Under the pieces are notes generated by a model. That model had not been told where the DNA came from, made no database searches, and saw only the letters and a program-made list of their open reading frames with translations. A DNA stretch of 12,060 bases from JBEBXQ01 sp040391535 (GTDB taxonomy: Bacteria > Bacteroidota > Bacteroidia > Cytophagales > Spirosomataceae): the NCBI GenBank assembly GCA_040391535.1, contig JBEBXQ010000139.1, positions 1 to 12,060 of the forward strand, read 5' to 3'. A program made the translations under genes and the position numbers. Within the stretch, counting starts at the first letter, position 1, and each line of letters begins with the position of its first letter. Below, in pieces: positions 1 to 6,471 of the stretch.

Positions 1-227
1 CATCCTGTCAGTCCCTGGGACTTAAAATAACCACGAAGTGGTGGAATGATGATAGAACCCGGAAATGGGTAATATTTCAGATCGTAAGCTTATCCCGGGT
101 CAAACCTCTTTCCTTTATAAATTCCTCCCGAAATATTTCACCGGAATGAACTGGTGGCAAATCACAACAAAAGAAAGGAATCTTCTGATTTTAGCCATTA
201 CAGACCAAAACCCGTACGATCGCCATA
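1..227. other. left-edge stretch with no identifiable gene
   Basis: I see no gene I can support here. A plus-strand frame from position 3 stays open to a TGA at 147-149 (about 48 codons, no clear start, no recognisable family). Another plus-strand frame reaching the window edge ends at TAA 28-30 after nine residues. An open frame at 65-259 (64 codons) runs into the left arm of the terminator hairpin and resembles nothing I know, so I do not call it. A minus-strand ATG sits at 1-3 and could start a gene lying to the left, but no promoter is evident in front of it. Confidence 0.5.
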
Positions 228-281
228 AAACAACCAACCGGCAAAAGGTCCAGTTATGAATCTTTTGCCGGTTGGTTGTTT
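228..281. terminator. strong bidirectional hairpin terminator
   Basis: Positions 228-247 and 262-281 are perfect 20-base inverted repeats around a 14-base loop. The outer ends are A-rich on the left and T-rich on the right, so each strand reads a GC-containing stem followed by a run with several T. A further 7-base outer pairing (200-206 with 284-290, ACAGACC/GGTCTGT) encloses it. It begins 21 bases past the stop of the minus-strand permease gene at 303, so it should end that transcript. Its symmetry suggests it also ends a plus-strand transcript from the left. Confidence 0.85.
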
Positions 282-302
282 CCGGTCTGTTTTATAGAAA
301 TT

Positions 303-1190
303 TCAGAAAAAAGAACGGTATATCGTATTAATACTAAGACAGATTACCAGAATTCCGACAATGATCATCAGCGGCTTTCTTTTGATTTTATGGACGAAGT
401 AGGCACCAAACGGAGCAGCAATTACCCCTCCGATGATCAGACCTAAAACTACCTGCCAGCTGCTGATACCGGTGAAAATAAGAAAAGTAATTCCACTGGC
501 AAAGGTTACCACAAATTCAGCGGCATTGACAGACCCGATCGTATAACGGGGATTACGGCCTTGTCCGAGCAACGTGGAAGTCACAATGGGTCCCCAGCCG
601 CCACCGCCGATAGAATCCATGAAGCCACCGAAGCCGGCCAGTAAGCCTATTCTTTTAGTCTTCTTCTTCTCGATATTCTTACTGAATGCTTTTTTCAGGA
701 TAAGCACTCCCAGAAACACCAGATAAGCCGAAATAAAGGGTTTAATAATATCTCCGTCAATAACATCAGAAAGCAGATATGCTCCGGCAACTGCTCCTAA
801 TACACCCGGCACAACCAGACTTTTCAGTAACTTTTTATTAATGTTTTTGAATTTATAATGAGAAATGGCGGATGCTCCTGTTGTAAAGATTTCAGCAACA
901 TGAACACTCGCGCTACTGACCGCAGGAGGCACACCCAATGAAAGTAAAAAGGAAGTAGAAGTGGCACCGTAGGCCATTCCGAGGGTTCCGTCTACCAGTT
1001 GGGCACCCAAACCTACCAGCAGATAAAATACAAAATCGCTGCCAAGTGCCTCTTTAACATCGCTATAAGTAAATAAGGAGGTATTTTCAAAAATGAAGTA
1101 ACAAATTACCAGAACCACTCCTGCCAATGACCCGTACAACCACAAGTTTTTGTTTGATGATTTCAAAGAAGCTGTTTTAATTTCGGACAT
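303..1190 (-). CDS. TauE/SafE family membrane permease (COG0730)
   Basis: A 295-residue polytopic inner-membrane protein with about eight hydrophobic segments. The two halves each carry the family motif: GLGAQLVDGTLGMAYG at about residues 60-75 and GFGGFMDSIGGGGWGPI at about 186-202, followed by a GSVNAAEF stretch near 219-226. Family members are proposed to export sulfite, sulfoacetate or related organosulfur anions; the substrate cannot be read from sequence. The frame extends to a TTG at 1211, but I prefer ATG at 1190, which lies about 36 bases downstream of a well-formed promoter. A hydrophilic N-terminus of about 15 residues precedes the first membrane segment. The gene has its own promoter and terminator, so it is probably transcribed apart from the respiratory genes upstream. 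It is a different family branch from the SafE-like protein at 5309-6004. Confidence 0.85.
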   Translation of the reverse strand: MSEIKTASLKSSNKNLWLYGSLAGVVLVICYFIFENTSLFTYSDVKEALGSDFVFYLLVGLGAQLVDGTLGMAYGATSTSFLLSLGVPPAVSSASVHVAEIFTTGASAISHYKFKNINKKLLKSLVVPGVLGAVAGAYLLSDVIDGDIIKPFISAYLVFLGVLILKKAFSKNIEKKKTKRIGLLAGFGGFMDSIGGGGWGPIVTSTLLGQGRNPRYTIGSVNAAEFVVTFASGITFLIFTGISSWQVVLGLIIGGVIAAPFGAYFVHKIKRKPLMIIVGILVICLSINTIYRSFF

Positions 1191-1231
1191 AAACCCATAT
1201 TTTGATCGCAAATTGACAACATTTGAATGAA

Positions 1232-1261
1232 CAAAAGTAGCGAAAAATATTTACCCTACAA
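1232..1261 (-). promoter_or_regulatory. Bacteroidota-type promoter of the TauE/SafE permease
   Basis: On the minus strand TTG (1259-1261) is followed after 19 bases by TACTTTTG (1232-1239), an exact match to the Bacteroidota -33/-7 pattern TTG-N17-23-TAnnTTTG. The implied transcription start is near 1228 and leaves a leader of about 37 bases before ATG 1190. No CRP/FNR-like palindrome lies near it. Confidence 0.7.
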
Positions 1262-1399
1262 GTTAAGTAGTCTTAGTGTAACCAATTTTTATCATACTTC
1301 TTGAAATAATAATATTCCAAAAACACATGCAGACTGCAGACAGCTTCACTATTCAAAGATAATTCTCAACAAATACAGGTTACCACAAAAAACAGTCTG

Positions 1400-2464
1400 C
1401 TAGTTTTTCATACGGGTTAATCGCTCCAGATCCAGAATCGTGATCAGACTACCCTTAATTTCGATCAGTTTTTCTTCTTTAAAATCAGATAATGTACGGA
1501 TTACGGTCTCGGTAGCCGTACCGACAATCGAGGCTATGTCTTCCCGTGTAAGTGCCATTGAAAATGGTTTCGCAGGGTCGCTGTGATAGCGCTGAGCCAG
1601 CATTACCAGCGCTTGTGCAACTCTTTTCCGCACAGAATTATAAGCCAGTTGCAGCAGACGTTCTTCCCTTTCTTTGATCTCATTGGAAAGCATTTTGATA
1701 AAACGGGTTGAAACTTCACGGTTTTCCTGAATCAGTCTGAAGAAATCCTCTTTAGGAATTAAGGTGATGTCTGATTCTTCAAGGGCAATCGTTGTTTCCT
1801 GATAAGGCATATCCTGCAATAGTTCAGTATAGCCGAAAAAATCACCGCTTTTGTATAAATCCGTTATAAATTCCTTGCCGTTCTCATTGGATTTCAGGGA
1901 TTTAACCTTCCCTTTTTGCAAAAAGAAAATACCTGAAGGATAGCTGCCTTCTGTATAAATGGTTTCCTTTCTTTTGAACTGCCTTACCCGCTTATCCTCC
2001 GCCAGCCTGGTCACCAGATCCAGCGACTTTGCTTCCTGTAAAAACTGATCAAGGCCTTCGGGAGTCCGGTCAAAATGTACTTTTAACCGATCGCTCTTTT
2101 TGAGGCGCATCTCCACTGCATTCAAAAGCTCGATATCATCATAAGGTTTGGTCAGGTAGTCATCAGCCCCCATCACCATTCCTTTTCTGAAATCACTTTT
2201 TTCAGCCTTAGCCGTTAAAAAAACAAACGGAATCGCGGCTGTACGTTCATCCTTTGAAAGCATATGTAACACACCGTATCCGTCAAGCACCGGCATCATA
2301 ATATCACAGATAATCAGATCAGGCCCTTCACTGTAGGCCAGTTTTACCCCTTCCTTTCCATTTTCAGCGGTCAGTACCTGATAATTGGCCAACTCCAGAA
2401 TCTCGGCAGTATTCTCACGCATTTCAGGATTATCTTCAATCAGCAGTATTCTTTTCGTATTCAT
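1400..2464 (-). CDS. response regulator with REC and CRP/FNR-type output
   Basis: A 354-residue cytoplasmic transcription factor. REC domain at 1-125 has the acidic pair E10/D11, phospho-acceptor D54 (IICD), T84 and K106 (TKP). A cyclic-nucleotide-binding-like beta-roll spans about 145-265. A CRP/FNR winged helix spans about 300-350, with recognition helix TATETVIRTLSDF (316-328) keeping the E319/R323 pair used by CRP and FNR to read a GA step. The only cysteine is C53, so an FNR-type Fe-S cluster is excluded. The position of the cAMP-contacting Arg of CRP is Thr/Glu (223-224), so cAMP binding is unlikely. Phosphorylation is therefore the likely input, from the histidine kinase ending 35 bases upstream. 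The combination does in one chain what FixJ and FixK do in rhizobia. The target sites I propose are upstream of hemN and ccoS. Confidence 0.9.
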   Translation of the reverse strand: MNTKRILLIEDNPEMRENTAEILELANYQVLTAENGKEGVKLAYSEGPDLIICDIMMPVLDGYGVLHMLSKDERTAAIPFVFLTAKAEKSDFRKGMVMGADDYLTKPYDDIELLNAVEMRLKKSDRLKVHFDRTPEGLDQFLQEAKSLDLVTRLAEDKRVRQFKRKETIYTEGSYPSGIFFLQKGKVKSLKSNENGKEFITDLYKSGDFFGYTELLQDMPYQETTIALEESDITLIPKEDFFRLIQENREVSTRFIKMLSNEIKEREERLLQLAYNSVRKRVAQALVMLAQRYHSDPAKPFSMALTREDIASIVGTATETVIRTLSDFKEEKLIEIKGSLITILDLERLTRMKN

Positions 2465-2499
2465 GGAAATTTCTTTTCAAAAATGGTTCGTTAATTCTC

Positions 2500-3735
2500 T
2501 TAATCAGCTAGGGTAGTCTGTTCGGGTTCAGCGTTAGGTAACACCACTGTAAAAGTGGTCCCGCCTCCCGGTGCGTTTTCGAAATATATCGTTCCTCCCA
2601 TTAAATCGACATATTTTTTTACAATATTCAGCCCCAGACCGGTCCCCTGCACGTTTCCGGCATTATGGGCTCTGAAAAACCGGTCGAATATGTGTTCCTT
2701 ATCCTGTTCGGGTATACCAATACCCTGATCAGTAATTTTAATAGTCAGCAGATCGTGCTCCAATGAAGCCGTCAGAATAATCTCTTTGCCAGGGTCTGAA
2801 TATTTTGAAGCGTTGGAAAGCAGATTGAGCAGAATGTTACGAAGTAACTGATTGTCAACCCACACCTGCAAAGGGCCTTCAAAATCAAATATGATGGTCT
2901 GCCCTTCCTTTGTGATACTTTTTATATGTTCAATGACACCCATACAAAACTGCGGAAGGTCTGTCAACACAGGTACTACACGGATCTGCCCTTCTTCCAT
3001 TTTTCCCAGAGACAGAAAATCATTCAGAATTTCGGTAAGGTTATTTACTGCTGATTTGATCCTTAGAACGTGTTTCTGCCTTTTTTCATCTTCTTCTGTG
3101 TGAATATATCTGCCGATCAGAGAGGCAGATGACAGGATGGTAGCTAATGGAGTCCTGAATTCATGAGAAGCAATGGTTACGAATTTGCTTTTCATATCAT
3201 TGAGCTCTCTTTCTTTTTCCAAAGCTCTTACCACTTCACTTTGAGACTGTTCGATTTTTTTCACGGCAGCATCCAATTCCCTGGTTCTTAGTTTAACTCG
3301 TGCCTCCAGCTCTGCATTCAGTTTCTGGATTTCTCTGTTGGCTTCCTCTATTGATTTTTCCTGAATTTTGCGTTCTGTAATGTCAATTACAAAACACACG
3401 ACAAAATCGCCATCTCCTGTCCTGAAAGGACTCAGACTTACTTCAACCGGAAATTCCGAATGGTCTTTCCTGATCGCAAATAAATTAAGCGTCCCTCCCA
3501 TTCCTCTTGCATGCGGGTTTTCATGATACCCGGCCCTGTGGGCTTTATGTGTTGTCCTGAGATGGGTGGGAATAAGCTTCTCTACCCTTTCTCCGATGAG
3601 CTCATTTGCCTTATAGCCAAACAATCGCTCGGCCTTGGGATTCAGCATGATGACTTCACCTGATCTATTGACTAATAAAATTCCCTCGGATGCATATGTG
3701 AATATTGCATCAAGCATTTCAATATGCTTTTTCAT
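2500..3735 (-). CDS. soluble PAS sensor histidine kinase, FixL-like
   Basis: A 411-residue protein with no membrane segment. Order: PAS domain (about 5-122, ending DITERK), coiled coil (about 123-185), HisKA with phospho-acceptor H191 (SHEFRTP), HATPase with N-box N304/N308, DQGIG (336-340) and GTGLGL (364-369). H63 in the PAS domain falls where FixL has its haem-binding histidine, but the distal arginine of FixL is not obvious, so haem sensing is open. The frame runs upstream to 3909 and would overlap hemN by 89 bases; I choose ATG 3735 because the PAS fold starts there and the predicted promoter (3771-3801) lies upstream of it and downstream of the longer start. ATG 3768 is the alternative. 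It should phosphorylate the REC-CRP regulator encoded 35 bases downstream. Confidence 0.88.
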   Translation of the reverse strand: MKKHIEMLDAIFTYASEGILLVNRSGEVIMLNPKAERLFGYKANELIGERVEKLIPTHLRTTHKAHRAGYHENPHARGMGGTLNLFAIRKDHSEFPVEVSLSPFRTGDGDFVVCFVIDITERKIQEKSIEEANREIQKLNAELEARVKLRTRELDAAVKKIEQSQSEVVRALEKERELNDMKSKFVTIASHEFRTPLATILSSASLIGRYIHTEEDEKRQKHVLRIKSAVNNLTEILNDFLSLGKMEEGQIRVVPVLTDLPQFCMGVIEHIKSITKEGQTIIFDFEGPLQVWVDNQLLRNILLNLLSNASKYSDPGKEIILTASLEHDLLTIKITDQGIGIPEQDKEHIFDRFFRAHNAGNVQGTGLGLNIVKKYVDLMGGTIYFENAPGGGTTFTVVLPNAEPEQTTLAD

Positions 3736-3770
3736 TGATAATGGTTTTTCTAATAAACTAACAACCATTC

Positions 3771-3801
3771 CAAAATAAGTAACATAATTTATGACAGACA
3801 A
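3771..3801 (-). promoter_or_regulatory. candidate promoter of the histidine kinase
   Basis: On the minus strand TTTG ends at 3799 and is followed after 20 bases by TTATTTTG (3771-3778), one mismatch from TAnnTTTG. The implied start near 3767 gives a leader of about 32 bases before ATG 3735. A TATGAC half-site (plus strand, 3790-3795) lies between the elements. Confidence 0.4.
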
Positions 3802-3820
3802 ATAAATAAACTCGCCACTG

Positions 3821-5182
3821 TCAAATTGTGTGGCTGAATAGTGCATGCTCCGGCCTGGCTTTCCATAATTTTTCGTCAAAAGCCATACATATATTCCTGA
3901 CAAATGCACGGCCCTTTTCTGTTACTTTCAGCCGGCAGGGTTCCATAACCACCAAATCGTCCTCAATAAGTTCCTGCAGTCTTTCATACATATTATCAAA
4001 ACATGGCGTTACTTCATGTTCCAGAAACCAGCTTGTTTCAAATCTGGTCATGATATTCAGGATATGGCGTCGCAGCACCAGATCTTCTTCGTTCAGTTCA
4101 TGTCCTTTGAAGATCGGAATTTCATTATTATAAACACTTCTTTTATAGGCTTCAATGGTCTTTTCATTTTGCACAAAACCTTTCCACGCATCGCTGATTG
4201 ACGAAACACCAAGACCAATCAGTAATTGTGTATGATTGTCGGTATAACCCATGAAATTGCGGTGAAGCGTTCCGTTTTTAAGCGCTTTACAGAGTGTGTC
4301 GCCAGGCAGTGAAAAATGATCCATTCCTATATCATAATATCCCGCTGATTCCAGCATGGTTTTACCCAGGTTGTAAATGTTCAGTTTTTCGGCGGCATCT
4401 GGCAAGGCATGTATGGGAAATGCATTCTGAGCAGCTTTATTACCCGGAATATGCGCATAACTATAGAAAGCAATACGGTCGGGTTTCAGTGCTGTTACTT
4501 TCTCTATCGTTGGTTTCATGGTTGCGGTGCTCTGGTAGGGCAAGCCATAAATGAGATCGTAATTGACAGAAGTATATCCTATTTCCCTGGATGCTTCGGT
4601 CAGATGCTTTATTTCATCATACGTCTGATAACGGTGAATTGCTGACAATACCGTTTCATTAAAATCCTGAACGCCTATACTGATCCGGCGGAAACCGTTG
4701 TTGTATAGTGTTTGCAAATGTGCGTCGGTGGTATTGCCGGGGTGCGCTTCAAAACCAAAACGGGCCTCGGGATGCACAATCATATCTTCCAGTACTCCCC
4801 TGATCAGTTTCTGAAGATTTTCCGGACTGAAGAAAGTAGGCGTGCCACCTCCCAGATGAATATCCCTGATGACAGGAGTTGTTTCAAAAGCCCGTTTATA
4901 ATGTGACCACTCAGTAAGTACGGCTTCAATGTAACTTTCTTCTACGTTATGGTTAACGGTAATCCGCTTATTACAGCCGCAGTAGGTACAAAGGCTTTCG
5001 CAGTAAGGCAGATGAATATAAATACTGATTCCTTCTTCCGGATCTGTAACAGATAGTGCATGGTTTACAAGTTCAAGCCACTTCTGTTGTGAAGGTGGTA
5101 CTGGCTGCCAGTACGGAACAGTCGGATAGCTGGTATACCTTGGGCCCGGAATGTTATATTTTCCTAGTAAACGCTGCTCCAT
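3821..5182 (-). CDS. hemN: oxygen-independent coproporphyrinogen III oxidase
   Basis: A 453-residue cytoplasmic radical-SAM enzyme that decarboxylates coproporphyrinogen III to protoporphyrinogen IX without oxygen, a step in haem synthesis. The cluster-binding cysteines C61, C65 and C68 (CESLCTYC) and the following C70 match the HemN pattern (CxxxCxxCxC), and GGGTPT near residues 111-116 is the SAM-contacting stretch. The N-terminal GPRYTSYPT is typical of true HemN rather than the HemW chaperone, and the length agrees with HemN. The C-terminal HemN domain follows (about 360-445). It lies between the cco operon and the two-component pair, and it supplies haem when oxygen is low, the same condition in which a cbb3 oxidase is needed. 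It has a predicted promoter with a CRP/FNR-like palindrome in front (5250-5294). Confidence 0.95.
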   Translation of the reverse strand: MEQRLLGKYNIPGPRYTSYPTVPYWQPVPPSQQKWLELVNHALSVTDPEEGISIYIHLPYCESLCTYCGCNKRITVNHNVEESYIEAVLTEWSHYKRAFETTPVIRDIHLGGGTPTFFSPENLQKLIRGVLEDMIVHPEARFGFEAHPGNTTDAHLQTLYNNGFRRISIGVQDFNETVLSAIHRYQTYDEIKHLTEASREIGYTSVNYDLIYGLPYQSTATMKPTIEKVTALKPDRIAFYSYAHIPGNKAAQNAFPIHALPDAAEKLNIYNLGKTMLESAGYYDIGMDHFSLPGDTLCKALKNGTLHRNFMGYTDNHTQLLIGLGVSSISDAWKGFVQNEKTIEAYKRSVYNNEIPIFKGHELNEEDLVLRRHILNIMTRFETSWFLEHEVTPCFDNMYERLQELIEDDLVVMEPCRLKVTEKGRAFVRNICMAFDEKLWKARPEHALFSHTI

Positions 5183-5249
5183 GAGACTAAGCTATAATGG
5201 TTTTAATTTACACAGCGATTTCTCTGACTGCGTACAATAATTCAATTAC

Positions 5250-5278
5250 CAAAACTAGAAACTCAGCGTAAAGCAAAA
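5250..5278 (-). promoter_or_regulatory. hemN promoter core
   Basis: On the minus strand TAGTTTTG (5250-5257) matches the TAnnTTTG element exactly. A TTTTG (5274-5278) lies upstream with a 16-base spacer, one short of the usual range. The implied start is near 5247 and the leader to ATG 5182 is about 64 bases. Confidence 0.6.
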
Positions 5279-5294
5279 TATGACACGGGTCATA
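5279..5294. promoter_or_regulatory. CRP/FNR-like palindrome upstream of hemN
   Basis: TATGACACGGGTCATA: perfect 6-base arms with a 4-base centre, the geometry of CRP/FNR-family sites (compare FNR TTGAT-N4-ATCAA). The centre at 5286.5 is about 40 bases upstream of the predicted hemN start, the class II activator position. It lies in the gap between the SafE-like gene and hemN, outside any coding sequence. Confidence 0.65.
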
Positions 5295-5308
5295 ATTAAA
5301 CCTGATAT

Positions 5309-6004
5309 TTAGTTACCTGTACAAACGGGAATAGCAGATGAACCTGCGGGGAAGTCCAGCATAAATCCACGGATAACCAGCCACAGGCCGATCATCAGCA
5401 TGATAACAGGAGTCATCTGAAAAAGCCTTGAACGGATTTCAGGAGAAATTTTTTCTTTGAACATACTGATGCCCAACATAGCCGGTAAGGTACCCAGCCC
5501 GAATAAGAACATAAATACGCCACCGCTCCAGGCTTTCCCTGTCGCCATGGAACTGACCAGAGCCATGGTTACCATTCCGCATGGCAGAAGTCCGTTGAGC
5601 ATTCCTAACAGATACCTGGCACCGGTATGATGTGAAAGCAATACAGAAGACATCGCTGTTTTTACCTTTCTGATCATATTACGCCATAAAGCAGGAGGCT
5701 GGTAATACCGGTTCCAGGCAGCGGGCCCTACCGCGTAGATAATCAGGATGATTCCGGCAGCGACTGAAAAGTATTTAAGGTAACCCACCAGAGAAATAGT
5801 AGCGGCCATACTGCCTGCGATCAGCCCCAGCAGTGTATAGGTGCTGGTGCGGCCGAGGTTGTAGAGTACATAATTAAAATATCGTCCGGAAACAGATCCC
5901 GACCTGACCGGAATGGCCAGCGCTATAGGCCCGCACATACCAATACAGTGAAAACTGCTCATAAACCCCATACTGATGGCCAGGTATGGTAATACTGTTT
6001 CCAT
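5309..6004 (-). CDS. SafE/DsbD-like membrane protein, probable copper handling
   Basis: A 231-residue protein with about six membrane segments. HCIGMCGP (residues 19-26) opens the first segment and LLPCGMV (139-145) opens the second half, giving C20, C24 and C142 as membrane-embedded thiols plus H19. This pattern belongs to the SafE/DsbD-2 (heavy-metal or thiol transport) family often found beside cbb3 genes. A fourth cysteine, C228, is near the C-terminus. The start lies 5 bases past the ccoH stop, so it is almost certainly co-transcribed and is last in the operon. From the context I infer copper movement or thiol reduction for CuB insertion; transport of sulfite, as the family name suggests, is not supported by the neighbours. 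No terminator is evident before hemN, so read-through is possible. Confidence 0.8.
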   Translation of the reverse strand: METVLPYLAISMGFMSSFHCIGMCGPIALAIPVRSGSVSGRYFNYVLYNLGRTSTYTLLGLIAGSMAATISLVGYLKYFSVAAGIILIIYAVGPAAWNRYYQPPALWRNMIRKVKTAMSSVLLSHHTGARYLLGMLNGLLPCGMVTMALVSSMATGKAWSGGVFMFLFGLGTLPAMLGISMFKEKISPEIRSRLFQMTPVIMLMIGLWLVIRGFMLDFPAGSSAIPVCTGN

Positions 6005-6009
6005 ATCCG

Positions 6010-6447
6010 TTACTGAATAACCACTACTCCTTCATCCCAGTAGGTTTGTCCGCCTGAAGCCCAGTCGATCTGCATCTGATACCTTCCTGCAGGGAGTTGT
6101 GAGACAGGAATTACCATGCTGTGTTCCCCTGATGTAATAGCAAATGACCGGTCATTGTCACTGTTGGAAGGACAATAAAAGGAAATCTTACCTGACGGCG
6201 TTCCTGTGATACTTTCAGGAAACCGGATAGCCACTTCATGATCCGAAACCGACCAATCCACCTGTTCTGCCAATGCCCGGGCCCGCTTCTTTTTCTCCAT
6301 TTTATCACTGAACTTCAATTCTTCCTCGTAATATTGATCGGTTACCAGATCTACTCTTTTACCCATGCTCATCACTACCAGGCAGAGCATCATTACCACA
6401 AACCCCAAATAAAGAGTTGCTATTCCATATCCCCAATTCCATTTCAT
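6010..6447 (-). CDS. ccoH: cbb3 oxidase assembly protein CcoH/FixH
   Basis: A 145-residue protein with one N-terminal membrane anchor (about 8-28), a charged linker rich in E and K (about 40-60) and a periplasmic beta-rich domain to the end. FixH members have this layout, and CcoH is a single-span protein needed for stable cbb3 assembly. The motif DQYYEEELKF (37-46) just after the anchor is characteristic. It follows ccoG by 24 bases and precedes the SafE-like gene by 5 bases, the usual order for this operon. There is one cysteine, C92, and no metal-binding motif, so a structural role is more likely than a redox role. Confidence 0.88.
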   Translation of the reverse strand: MKWNWGYGIATLYLGFVVMMLCLVVMSMGKRVDLVTDQYYEEELKFSDKMEKKKRARALAEQVDWSVSDHEVAIRFPESITGTPSGKISFYCPSNSDNDRSFAITSGEHSMVIPVSQLPAGRYQMQIDWASGGQTYWDEGVVVIQ

Positions 6448-6471
6448 AAGCTATCAGGTTTTAATGTTTAA

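Noticed and set aside
65..259. 64-residue plus-strand open frame
   Set aside because: No family resemblance, and its 3' end forms the left arm of the terminator hairpin.
1191..1211. Seven-residue extension of the permease to a TTG start
   Set aside because: An ATG with better context lies at 1190, and the TauE/SafE similarity does not need the extra residues.
2852..3103. Plus-strand open frame opposite the histidine kinase, and similar frames opposite hemN, ccoG, ccoQP and ccoNO
   Set aside because: All lie antisense to well-supported genes, have no recognisable domains and look like shadows of minus-strand coding.
3736..3909. N-terminal extension of the histidine kinase (58 extra residues)
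   Set aside because: It overlaps the hemN coding region and lies upstream of the predicted promoter; the residues do not belong to the PAS fold.
6144..6157. Palindrome AATGACCGGTCATT in ccoH
   Set aside because: The half-site spacing is 2 bases, not the 4 of the CRP/FNR-like sites, and it lies deep inside coding sequence without a promoter near it.
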